Source of the DNA: Bondarzewia mesenterica
Taxonomy: Eukaryota; Basidiomycota; Agaricomycetes; Russulales; Bondarzewiaceae
Direction: 5' to 3'
Length of the DNA stretch: 64,000 nt
Assembly (NCBI GenBank): GCA_004802705.1
Contig: SGPL01000121.1
Coordinates: 1 to 64,000 of the forward strand
Shown here: in pieces, positions 1 to 10,512 of the stretch
How positions within the stretch are numbered: the stretch's first letter is position 1
Layout of the letters: each line of letters begins with the position of its first letter
The notes under the pieces: model-generated
What the model was told of the DNA's origin: nothing
Database searches by the model: none
Seen by the model: the letters and a program-made list of their open reading frames with translations, nothing else
Program-made: the position numbers and the translations under genes

Positions 1-669
1 ATAGGAATCTGCTCTTGAGCACCGGGAATACCAGTCTTGGCATTTTCGACAGCTATACCAAATTCAATGAAATCTTGAGTGAGGTTACTGAACATCAAGC
101 TCATAAGCGGCTGAAGTGCGAGTGTGAGTAGAGAGACGGATCGAACTCTTTAAGCCCGTACCTGAGCAGCTCCAGCAGCTACAGCGGCAAATAAACCGAT
201 GAGATTGAGAAGTAATTCGGACTTTGTGGTGAACCTAGACTGTGTTTAGTGAATGGACACTACTGTATCAGGGAACGGTGATGCGAAACACGACCATTCC
301 ATAGTGTCACCAAAATTGAACAAGCTCTTCTCTGCCATGCAGAAGAGACACTCTGCAGTCTTCCAAAACCGTCTCTGAAAGACCAACGACGAGACATGCA
401 ATAACCGATCGCTCTTCCGGCCTCGAGAAGAGAGGATGAACCATTGAACTCACCGAAACATCTGAGTGAATGAGGCTGGAACCAATTTTTCCCTCCATGG
501 GCTTGGCGTTGACATCGTTTACAGCAGTGTGTGTCTTCTCCGATGCGCTTTCATCGACCGCATTCTCCTTCACCTTGTTTCGGGAGAAAAATCCACGTTC
601 GGGATTGGGTGAGGGATGAGTCGGCGGTTGACTCGACGCCTTTTCGCTGTAGCCCTCCTCTATGGACAT
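1..669 (-). CDS. ABCB-type (P-glycoprotein/MDR) ABC transporter, 5' part only
   Basis: N-terminal end of a full-length ABCB exporter; the rest lies beyond base 1. Exon 1 (669-454) gives 72 residues of hydrophilic N-terminal tail from MSIEEGYSEK, ending at a GTGAGT donor. A clear exon at 239-162 encodes SRFTTKSELLLNLIGLFAAV, which is the elbow helix and start of TM1 of this family. The exon from 110 to the window edge encodes PLMSLMFSNLTQDFIEFG, the conserved end of TM1 and start of the first extracellular loop. A small extra exon between 453 and 240 (reading SLFNF near 315) is possible but not certain. ABCB proteins export lipophilic compounds or peptides using ATP; substrate cannot be told here. 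The nucleotide-binding domains are outside the window, so whether the gene is intact is unknown. Confidence 0.85.
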
Positions 670-1685
670 GATGGAGGGCAGACCAGACGGCTAGTCCTTA
701 AGGACTTGAATCAACACTGAAGGGTGGGAGTAGGGAGGAGTGTGAGGAGATTGGAATTTAGAATCAACTTGAACCTTTATTGAGAGAAAGGGCATACGCC
801 CACGGGCCATACGGGCCCCGCTCGCTCATCTACTACATTACGTGCAATTTACCAAAAGAATGTTTCTTTCGTGTCTGCTTCGTCCACCACATCGGCTCTT
901 GTTGCAGCTCTTCAGTAAGCGATAGGACGGCCGTATCGAGAAAATCTAAAACACAGGAGTATAACGGAGTGCGAATATCACGTCTCCCGCCACAGGATTT
1001 GTGGCACTATGTATGTATCCGCAATTCCGCGGAGCCTCGCTAGGCCTTTAATTTCACACCCCGTCTGGACTCCGATATATGTGAATTTCTTTTCATCCTG
1101 TTGATAACCCTCTTGGTACAGCAGTATTTGCCGACATGTCTCCGAATATCAAACACCACGGATTCTGCCAAACCCGCGGAAAGTAACATCAATTTGAAGG
1201 TCCATTTTAGAACGTATATAGCCGCCCATGGTTACAGCCTTGTAACCATTACGCCTGCCATACTCTGCCATATCATGACGAGCCACCGGTCCGGTCACTC
1301 ACACCCTTCATTCGATTTGCTTCCGCAATGGGCTGCGAGCTGTCTTACTCAAAGGCATCGGAATATATTGAAAAGATATTCAGGCATCTTCGTAGAAACA
1401 GGAAGATCTACCAGATTCTCCCATATTCTCGGAGATAGCAAGTTAATGGATGATTCTTGTCAGTAAGTTACATGGAACGCAACCCGCCGCACAATTGCGC
1501 ACTTTGTAGTCCACTACACACAACCTTTGACGCGTAACAACAAGGGACTCAAGCGCAGACCACAAGAGCAGCAGAAGGTATGAGGGAACCTTTTGGAAGG
1601 GGAACAACCGAAACCTGCTCGGCGTACGCATGCATGTAGAATAAATGTAACGCATGAATATTAATGCCAGTCAATCAACGCGCCG
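670..1685. other. Intergenic, no gene supported
   Basis: About 1 kb between the start of the ABCB gene and the end of the MFS gene. Several open frames of 60-120 codons exist on both strands, but none resembles a known family or shows splice-linked continuation. It should hold the ABCB promoter and the MFS 3' UTR. Confidence 0.5.
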
Positions 1686-4113
1686 TTAAGCTTTGGGAAC
1701 GAGAGCCCAAACCAAAACCATGATGCCCATCATGGCGATAATTCTAAATAATCATCATGAGCCAGTTCAAGCAACAACAACAACAACAACAACAAAAAAC
1801 AGAGGAACTCACAGGGGCTGCAGCGAGATGATTCCAAATCTAGATGCAAGAACGCCGGTGACCAGAGGCAGGAATGCGGAGCCTGTCTGTCCAATTCCAG
1901 CAATCCACCCAATAGATCCAGTCAAAAGCCATCGTGGAAGGACCTTTTGCATGTGATTGACGAGTATAGGGTACATGGGACCCAACAAAAAACCAATGAA
2001 AGACACAGCGATGGCATTTTCGATGAGGGAAGGAANGGCCCAGATTGTAGCCTCCAGCCTATTTTTCCAAAATCCATGGTCGTGAGGCATGAAACGATGT
2101 CTCGGAGGGAAGGGGAACATACCCGATACCTATGATCGCGTATATGAACAGCGCTCNCCNTTCTCCGACCTACAACAATGCGTATGNATACTCAAAATTA
2201 AGACAACATGAACAGTCGCAAGTTACCATTCGATTCANCGAGATTAACAGGACCCGCCCAAGAGTCAAGCCTACNCATCTGTNGGTTGTTATCGAGGATG
2301 TCGACAATAGAAAGAAGAAACGCACCTCCGAAAAAACCAGAAGAGATGTAACCCGCNCTTGGCCCACCCTGGCGTTCGCGGATGATGAACGTGACGATCC
2401 AGCCTTGAGACATGCGGTNAGTCTTCTGATGCAGTGATGTTGAGAGAGTCAAGGCCGACCTCCAAGAGTTACTTCNACGCCAACNTAAATCAAAGAGAAC
2501 AGCGCCAGGTAGTGCACAACCTTGAGACCTAGNATTTGACGATACTTGCTCGACTGTTCGGTGCCTACCTCGCTCGGCCCTTGTCCGGCTTCAGCCATGA
2601 CCTCTGCAAAATGTCAGAAAGTCCGAACCATCATAGCCCCGCAAAGTCGTACCATCTTGCGTTCTAAGACNGAACACCACACCAAGAACTANAGAATTAG
2701 ACACNGCNATTCCGAGAGAGATGAAGTAATGGTAGGACCAGTGANGGGCTTGCNCAAATTGAGTGGCAACTAAAGGTGAGGCAAAGGCTCCCAAACCTGA
2801 TGGCCCTCAACCATATGCACAAGAACGGCTAGTCAAGGGTNCCTACCAAACGATCCATGAAGGAATCCGAGCTTGGCNCTTGTGTCTTTCGTAAGACTTC
2901 CTACGAAGCTATTGGCGCCAGCATCCTATACAATAAACACCACGATGAGCGCAGGCTCTTCAATTTCGAGCAGTTGAATCAATTGCCTGTACAGCTATTC
3001 NGAATCCAACGATTACATAGCTGATGGCCATGACNGGAAAAGGGGGAGCAGGGACTTGAATGACATATGTGATAACTTGACAGATGGACCCTGCAGCTCA
3101 TGGTCAACAAAAAATCTGTAACACTGCTCGGAAACGAGACCTAAAACCATGACCTACGAAGAGTCAGCAGCTCTCTCCGAGAAGATCAGAAGCGGGTACN
3201 AACTCACTTTTCCGAATCCAAATTTGTCACTCAAATACACGTTCGCAATGGCTCCGGTGACNAAAGCCCTNCAGTGATCGGAAGGCCGGTCATTATCGTC
3301 AGCCTCCCAAATCGCATTTCTCTTCTTGCCTCTCACAATGGTATTCAAAACAAAAATCATAGACACGACGGCGAAGCCCACCTAAATAATAGAACATCAG
3401 GCTGTTATCATGCGAAGGACGATAGCAGGCGGGGNGTACTCTATAATGTGTCTGAATGGCAGGAAGAAGAGGCCNCACGCTACCATCGTTCCAACCTTCC
3501 AAAAACATGCACAAGCACAAGGCAGNGAAATGGACTCGTCCCAAGCGANGTTGCTTGGCTCTCTGGGGATCATTGGGATCATGGGCATTATCAGCGAAGT
3601 CATGCAGCACAGAGGCAGCNGGAGACCGAGCTGTCCCAGAACTAANGACCCTATCCGAGTCCGAATCGACCTTGCCAGGTAGTACAGTAAGTTCCTCTAA
3701 GACGTCGTCTGATCAGTATATATCTCGAGCNTTCCGACAACGNGTGTGGACTGAGAGCAGGCAGTTTNGTACGAANGCTTTTCCATTTGATCAGAGTCAG
3801 TGCTCGTGGGCTTTGAGGGANGAGCAAANGCTAGCTCAGACCGTCGTCGAACGCGGGTGCCGGGCGCAGANAAGAAAACCTGAGACGGAAGGTGGCACGC
3901 GCTCGTGTCCACAGCATATGCATATGCATCCTCCGGGATCGCATCCGGGGGCNGTATATTAGCAGCTGTCAATGCACGCTCGCCGGNGGGCTCCATGCTC
4001 GAGCTCAACCGTATTTCATCNATATCAATCTTCTCAGCCTCTCCGACGTCTTGCTCTACAGGCGGCACAGGGTGACNAGCCNTGTCGCTCGAACTATTAT
4101 AGCAAGGGAACAT
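1686..4113 (-). CDS. Major facilitator superfamily transporter (fungal general-substrate type)
   Basis: Twelve-TM secondary transporter of the plasma or vacuolar membrane. Visible pieces, N to C: a hydrophilic acidic tail (MFPCYNSSSD onward), then around 3560-3440 the first helix CLCMFLEGWNDGSV followed by PLLPAIQTHYRV, the hallmark of this fungal MFS group; VSMIFVLNTIVRG near 3350; AFASPLVATQF near 2780; and SFIGFLLGPMYPIL, HMQKVLPRWLLTGSIGWIAG and GSAFLPLVTGVLASRFGI in the exon at about 2120-1815. A last exon encodes IIAMMGIMVLVWALVPKA and stops at 1686. The last intron contains eight CAA repeats (1772-1795). Start is uncertain: 4113 gives MFPCYN, and an upstream ATG at 4248 stays open. The gene is peppered with single N bases, so the complete frame cannot be verified and small indels may be hidden. 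Substrate is unknown. Confidence 0.75.
1772..1795. repeat. (CAA)8 microsatellite
   Basis: Eight perfect CAA units inside the last intron of the MFS gene, followed by an A-rich run. Read on the coding strand it is a TTG repeat. Confidence 0.9.
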
Positions 4114-4319
4114 CAGTGATGGTCGGCTTTGAACAGGTTNTATGGGAAAGTGAGGATTGGCCGCTTTGTTTACCCAGTACTTAAAGAATGGATGANGAAT
4201 CCCCGTAGNCTTATTGCTCTTTGCAAAGAAGTCGGTTACACACGGCAATTCCCCATATGTGCATACTGTACCTCAAGGTCGTGAGTACTCCACCTGGCAT
4301 TTCATTGACTTACGTGGAN

Positions 4320-4560
4320 GGGCGCCGTCGGGCGGGTGCCGGCGCCCGCCCACCACCGCCCGCGACGCGGGCTCTGAGGGAGCCTCCATCTCCATTCTAA
4401 TGTCCACTTCTAGTCCACTTGAGGCCTCTAAGCCTCAAGCTCAAGTTTCAGCCAGTCCAAGAGGCTCTAGTCATCTTACTATATGTTGTCTACCCTTTGA
4501 ATCCAAATCCAATCCAGTCCAAGAAGAATTCGCGTTCAAATATTCAGGTATCATATTAAA
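4320..4560. repeat. Possible LTR or other transposon remnant
   Basis: A GC-rich block with a 22-bp near-perfect palindrome at 4330-4351 (arms GGGCGGG and CCGCCC around a GCCGGC core, one mismatched pair) is followed by CT-rich sequence. That sequence contains a perfect 8-bp stem with a 6-nt loop at 4418-4439 (CTTGAGGC and GCCTCAAG). Its composition differs from both flanks and it lies between the MFS gene and a decayed ABC gene. Such palindromes occur in fungal LTRs, but no second LTR, target duplication or coding domain was found. Confidence 0.35.
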
Positions 4561-4949
4561 CAGTCATAACTCGCGATCGTGACTTGTATCCGGAAACAAT
4601 GTAAGTACGCATACACAGAACGATTGTCTTCTGTGTGAGGTCTGTACTTGCTCTGTCGTCCGCTAATGTGACGTGATCGGCTCTATTGTTTGAGATCATA
4701 TCTACTCTATGTGGCGCGCTCTTCCCATTCGTTCCGGCATATTTCCGATGCTGATGTCTTTTTATTATTCTAAATCCCAGTTCCTGTAATACTACTGGAT
4801 GACCAAACAATTCCGGCTGGAGCAGATATGAGAGAATGAACGGGATGTTCCCCAGCTTTCGGGTTCACGTAGGCTCAGGCAGCCAACAGGCAGCGGGAGT
4901 GCACCACCAAGAGGATGCTCACCAATGCCACCATTCACCTCTGTCCCCT

Positions 4950-6330
4950 CCCATTGCGCGCAGACAAGTGAGGGCCCGCGCCAATCCGAATGCCTCTCAT
5001 GTCTCTCTCAATTATTTTGATCCAGAAGGCGTTGGTGAACTGCGGCGCACTCTCAGCCGCATGTCCACCAAGTCAGTGAGAGACCGCCGGGATGTCGTAG
5101 AGGGTGCGTCGCCGAAACCACGATTGCTGTCGGAGATGGATCGTTTGATTTTGAGAAAACTTTGAGAACATTGCTGAAGGAGTGCGTATGATAAATTTTC
5201 TTATTTATCCGTTTTTTTTTTTGATTCTCACCCTGAAGGCGAGAGCAGGCAGACTCCTCTGCGCGATTTTCTCCGTGGCTTCGAGTGTGTTGTCCGCCTA
5301 GAAGAGATGAGAAGAGATGCTTCGTACTTCTTGAATTTTCTCAGTTTCGTTGTCCGTCTCTCACCACTTAACCTCCGTTTACAGTCGTCCTCGGCAGTCC
5401 TGGTTCCGGATGCAGCACGCTTGTTAAGACGCTCCCCAATCAGCGTCATGAATACCATGCTATTAAGGGAGACGTTCACTACGACTCTTTTACTCCTGAA
5501 GAAATTGAGAAGCATTATTGTGGAGACGTTATCTACTGCCCCGAGGACGATGTACACTTCCCCGTGATGACCTTCGAAGACACGCTCCAGTTTGCCGTGA
5601 AGACTCGCACACCGCAAAATGGTGTTGAGGGGAAATCGCGCATAGCGTTCATCGAGCAGATCACCGAGATTTTGGAGACTCTCTTCGGATTGCGTCATGT
5701 AAGGATGATGCCCGTCGGCGACGCTTCCCTCCGTGCGAAGCGCTCGCCTCGCATTCGCTCACTGGAGCATTGATTGTATGCACCCTTGATAAGAATCCAG
5801 CTGACCTAGTTTCTCTTGCCACTCTACCCGTAGTCTTGTTGTCTCCACCGCTCTTTAAGTCGCTCGCGCTCTTTGTATCGCTACCGACATTTCTCGCCTC
5901 GCCACCATTGCTTCCATATACCAAGCTGGCGAGTCGATATACGAACTCTCTGACAAAGTCTGCGTGATCTGTCGGCATCGCATGGCATTCTTCGGTACCC
6001 GCAAACAAGGCCAGGCAGTACTTCATCGATCTCGGGTACAATGCCGCGCATCGTCAGACTCAGACCACCGCTGATTTTCTTGTTGCCGGCGCGTTCGCCC
6101 TCATATTTTGCTTCTCTTTTTAGCTGCTTGGTACGCTGGCATGACATACTTGATTTTGACAGCAGGTTGGTTCAATATGTACGATCCCGATGGCTGCACG
6201 CCACGCGCCGGTTTTGCCGATTGCTACCATGTCCTTCCTTTTTCCTTTTCCTTTTGTTATCGGACCGTGCAGATAAACAAGTCGACAATCGCGCCATGCG
6301 AGCTTGGAAGCGAAATACAGCCGCTTGCTT
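4950..6330 (+). pseudogene. Decayed PDR-type (ABCG) ABC transporter, N-terminal half
   Basis: Relic of a pleiotropic drug resistance transporter; only the N-terminal region and first nucleotide-binding domain are recognisable. In order: SLNYFDPEGVGELRRTLSRM (family N-terminus, about 5008), then after a frame shift near 5145 FDFEKTLRTLLKE; LRDFLRGFECVVR (5250); a Walker A remnant PGSGCSTLVKTL (5400); DVHYDSFTPEEIEKHY, GDVIYCPEDDVHFP and FAVKTRTPQ (5470-5620); GLRHVRMMPVGDASLR (5690), after which the ABC signature LSGGE is missing; EALASHSLTGALI in another frame; ASIYQAGESIYELSDKVCVI (5910); and TDPDGCTPRAGFAD (6180). Homology jumps between frames, stops interrupt it, and the permease domain is absent. 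The gene cannot make a transporter. Left and right limits are approximate. It may have been cut on the left by the element at 4320-4560. Confidence 0.85.
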
Positions 6331-6803
6331 GCGGCACTCTCATGAGTTGATGGCTGCACTGTCTGTGGCCGTCGCTTAAGAGTCTGACTATCATCATCTA
6401 GGGTCGATGAGCGACCATTGTGGGTGGATCGAAACGGATGGCGTGCAAGGTTTTAATGTTCAATCATAGTGATGAATTTGGATGACACAGGAGGCAGAGG
6501 ACTTGATGAAGACTTGAGTAGTAAGCTGCAAGGGAAATGGTATGAGTATGATAATCCGACGTACATGCGACTGACGATATTTCTGAGACAAGAGATTGAT
6601 GTAACTCTGCAAGAGCCCCAGTCTGCATCTCACATACTGTCGGTCAGATCACAGGGGAGATATATACATGAAACGAGTATAGTATTTTTTGTCTTGTAAC
6701 CAATTGCCATGAAAACAAAAAGATGCTCGTGAAATATATACATGCGACAGTGATCAACGAGGAGCACACACCACTGACTTTTGGTAGACGGCTATTGATC
6801 AGC

Positions 6804-8354
6804 TCATCTGAACTCATCCTGCCAATTCCAATTTCTCAATTCATCCAGAAGACTCGCATACACAAAACCGGTGTTCGAGTTTCTGAAAGGCGAAGGTGAG
6901 CTATCCCATTCTAATGTATCAATGTAACTGGTGATCCCCCTGAGCGTCTTGGTGTACAAGTTTGGCCCCTTCAACCTTTCATCGCATATGACCACCTCCT
7001 TCAATGGCCGGTCATCTACATGCCTCTGTCTGATGAGCCGAAGAAGCGGAGAGAAACGAATAGGACCGATGACGTCTCGGAGGCGAATGCAGAGCATCTT
7101 CAACTCCAGAAGCGCACCCCTCTGAATTGCAGTGTAGATGGGGATACAGTCGAGGGATGTGTTCGCACTGGTGGTCAACTTGGTAAGACCAGGAGTCGAA
7201 CGGAAAAGGTGGCTAGTCCAACAATGCGTCCAACACTTCGCATCGGACAGGATTTCTATGAAAAGCTCCTGGATCCACGACGTATCTTCAACTGGAAGGA
7301 ACAATCCCAGTGAGAAATCCTCGGACATCGTGAGTTTGAGACCTATGCCAATCTCGAATTTATAGTCCCTGTTATAGAGAAAGCACCTCATTTTGCCCTC
7401 ACGCCAGAAGACAACTGATATGGCGAAATCGTCGGTGAGAAAAGGCTTTGCATGTGTTTTGACTGGAAATATTCGACCATGTGGGAGCGAGCTGATCTGG
7501 AAGCGAGCGGTCATCGTGGACGGAAAAATCATTATGGAGATGATGCTTTCGATGATAGGATCATAATTCTGACGGTCATTGATGACGAAGTATCAGAGAT
7601 GTGAGAGCTCGACTGGTTGCGGTCTCTCCGCATGTCTCGAGGTCTGGCCCACCATGTCCCAGATGAGCACCTGTAACCCAGCAGTCTCCCGCAACATGTC
7701 CAAAATTTTTGTCACTGAGATCACTCTTCCACCACTATATCCTGACAGCGCCAGATGGGTGAGGCGTGAAAACCGATATTTCTGCCAGAGCACGGGTCCA
7801 TTGGGTCCATCGAGATCGAGCTACAGTCACTGCAGGTGGGGAAATTCAGATATGAGATCAGGCAGAAAGCGCGTCGGGTAGGATGCCGTTACTCTCAGAA
7901 GAAGGCATTCCAGCTGCGGAAAATGCATAGTGGGAGAAACACTCGAGTTTCCAGCCTCGAGATATAATGACAAATATACCAGTCTATGCGACCCCCGCAA
8001 CACCAATGGTGTGGATCTGGGATAGTTGAAACCTGTCATGCGCAAAGGGACATCCTTGGATTGTTCCACACAGAGCTGTATGATGTTCGACTCGCCTGCA
8101 TTGTGAGGTCCTTCGATGGACGACCACAAAGACGCGTGCAATATGATGATGGCTTGCCAGTAGCGTGAGACATGGGACAGATTCAGAAGTATGCGAGCAC
8201 ACTCATTAGAACGTCTCCCGACCGGTTTGCATCGATGAGTCGAACAACAGTTACTGCCTGACCAGAACAAATGGCCTGGAAATGGATCGGGGAGGGGGAG
8301 CATCAGCTCAACAATCCTTCCGAGAATCTCTGCTGGGATGGCAATTTGGACCGC
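6804..8354 (-). pseudogene. F-box/LRR-type protein gene interrupted by three in-frame stops
   Basis: The exon from 8354 begins AVQIAIPAEILGRIVELMLP, an F-box. It continues through LLNLSHVSRYWQAIIILHASLWSSI, the usual basidiomycete F-box follow-on. A leucine-rich region then runs to the stop at 6804 (LRNWNWQDEFR). The whole stretch stays in one frame, with no shift over about 1.5 kb, but contains TGA at 7827-7829, TAG at 7821-7823 and TGA at 7593-7595. The intact protein would be a substrate receptor of an SCF ubiquitin ligase. A likely splice acceptor precedes 8354 and a possible first exon starts at 8587, but its phase does not join cleanly, so the 5' end is unresolved. The first two stops sit six bases apart with no splice signals, so an intron is unlikely. 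Recent inactivation fits best; base-call errors at three sites are less likely. Confidence 0.75.
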
Positions 8355-9600
8355 CTGCGAGAGAGACGCAGAATCTACGATTTGAACAGAGCGAGATGAG
8401 TGAAATCATAACGCAAGAAGGTCACATGTATGATGCGTAGTATTGCTCACATTTCTGTTGACAGCGAGAGAACAGTCATCATGTTACAAACACGATCAGT
8501 AGAATGCAAAGATGACTCGAATGTTTTGGCGCACATGTCACCTCTTTCAATCAGTTTGTCTGTAGAGACATCATGATGGGAGTCCATTCCAGTTCGAATC
8601 GGCAACCTAAAGTTGATAATGAAACAACTAAGGTCGTCGAGGCTTCAAATTCAAAATCAAGCTGGGTATCATAGCGTCGAGTCAATGTTGAATGCAGGGC
8701 AAATGCTGGCAAACGTGGAGTTGGAAAAGAATCATCTGTTCAAAGTCCGACTCCTGCAGACACAGGTGCGAACCTGTGCGAGCCCTTGTTCATTGATTTT
8801 TACAATTCATCCATGGTGGTTTCTATGTGAATGAACTTGAGCGGCTCTCCACCATCGTCTGCTGGTCCAAAAGATCCCGCAAGTTGAATAAGTTGGGTGA
8901 GAGACAAAAGGGGTCCAAACTTGAACGTTAACAGTATTCTTCACATTAACGCGATGCTGACCTCGTGAGTCCCTCGCTTCGAATTCCTCACTTCACCTTC
9001 AATCCAACCAGAGCAGCAGAAACCAATCAACCGCCCTCCGCGTCGTTCTTTTTTTTTTTCGCTCTTTCTTTTGCTCTTTTTATTTTTGGTCATCGGACCT
9101 CGCAAGCTGAACCGTCCGCCGGAGAGTCCGAACGTGATCACAAACACATCGCTGTGCGGTCGGTTCCATCGCAATCACAGGTCGACGCACCATCTGCTCC
9201 GCCACTCGCGTATTCACAGCTTCCAATATCCCGCCCAACCCACGACCCATGACCCACCTCAGGCTCGTCCGCAACCCTCGGTCTAAACCTCGGCATCCAC
9301 ATTCCACATTCCCGATTTGACCTTCATTCGACATTCAAGACACACTACGCGCACGACACGCCACCCAAAGGAAGGGAGGGAAAGACAAGGGAGGTATGCA
9401 AGTGTGTAGGAACGAAAGACGGAGCGTGCAAAAAAAAAATTACGAGGGCCACGGTGCGAGAAAGGGACGCGGTACTGAACACCTCGAGCCTAAGGTTGTG
9501 ACTACTCCCCCCCCCCCCCCCGATGGTGCCGATTCATCGATACCGCTCAAGTAGTAAGTACGTGCCATGATGGGACGAGGGTGAACGCGGCGCCAGCAAT

Positions 9601-9624
9601 CTCCATCTCCATCTCCATCTCCAT
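9601..9624. repeat. (CTCCAT)4 minisatellite
   Basis: Four perfect hexamer units in non-coding sequence. Confidence 0.9.
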
Positions 9625-9797
9625 CACGTCCAACATGCTCTTCCCGCCCAAGTCGACGCTGCGGCCCCAAGCTCAAGCTCAGGCTCTCATCTCACCCCGT
9701 CCATGACGGCCCCAGTAGACTACGTCCTCATCCTCATCCTCGTCGTCGGCATCGGCAATTGAGTACCATCTTACACGAGCAACTCGTATCTTTTTCT

Positions 9798-9821
9798 AAA
9801 ATAAATAAATAAATAAATAAA
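9798..9821. repeat. (AAAT)n microsatellite
   Basis: About six AAAT units in non-coding sequence between poly-T and C-rich flanks. Confidence 0.85.
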
Positions 9822-9893
9822 CACTCCGTCCTTTCACTTCACACAGGCCCCATGAAGCTCCTACTTAATATCAATTTAGAGCAGATCACGTGA

Positions 9894-9905
9894 TCGCCCC
9901 CACAA
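9894..9905. promoter_or_regulatory. 12-bp palindrome with CACGTG core
   Basis: GATCACGTGATC is a perfect palindrome containing the CACGTG E-box that bHLH proteins such as Cbf1 bind. No gene start is recognisable nearby, so its role is unknown. Confidence 0.35.
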
Positions 9906-10512
9906 TCCCTGATTCGGACAATATCGCCTTTTCCAGTCGTCTCGAGCATCGCTCACCATGACGACGCTGTGAGCTGCCGACGTCCCACTTCCTACCCGCA
10001 ACGCATCATACCATTGCCAGTGCCTCCCAGGTACAACGCTGTGAGCAAAAACCAAAAAAAACAAACAGAAAAAATGTGTCTATCGCTGACCATATGTGAG
10101 CATCTTTTAGAACCTGAAAGCACCACCGCAGTCCACACAGCTGACACCGTTTTCCCAAGGAAAAAACTGCATCGAAAACTTCACTGTACTACTGCAAGCA
10201 ACTCCCATAATGCTAAGGAACCAACGCGACATTCTGACTACCTGTATCTGCGGCAGGCACTTCTGCGTCTGGCAGTCCGAGAAAGCGATTCATTTTCCCG
10301 GGCTCCAACACCAAGAACGGCCAATTGTTGAAGTGACACAAGCTTGCTCCGTCGGCATAATTCACATTCTGATTTGTACTAAAATTGCTGCACATATTGT
10401 AAGTACATCTCAAACTGTACTACTCATACTTGTGCCAACTTGTGTGAAAATATCCATTCTCAACTCCGTAAAGCACCGTGACGTAGTCACGGGAGCCTGC
10501 TAGTGTACTATA

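Larger units (their letters stand above)
8590..10510. other. Intergenic, no gene supported
   Basis: About 1.9 kb with no recognisable coding sequence. It has pyrimidine-rich tracts near 9040-9090, a 15-base C run (9507-9521), four CTCCAT units (9601-9624), a TCCTCA/TCGTCG-rich stretch near 9725 and an AAAT repeat (9798-9821). Open frames on both strands are short, overlapping and low-complexity. Confidence 0.5.

Noticed and set aside
1101..1466. 121-codon plus-strand frame as a gene
   Set aside because: No start context, splice continuation or recognisable family; position between two minus-strand genes fits chance.
5228..6147. Minus-strand frames over the ABCG relic
   Set aside because: They are antisense shadows; plus-strand homology to PDR transporters explains the region.
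7815..7835. Intron or programmed readthrough explaining the TGA and TAG stops in the F-box gene
   Set aside because: The stops are six bases apart in otherwise continuous coding sequence with no GT..AG pair, and a third stop lies 230 bases further on.
8590..8610. GTTCGAATC as a tRNA T-arm
   Set aside because: No cloverleaf can be drawn around it; it lies near the 5' end of the F-box relic.
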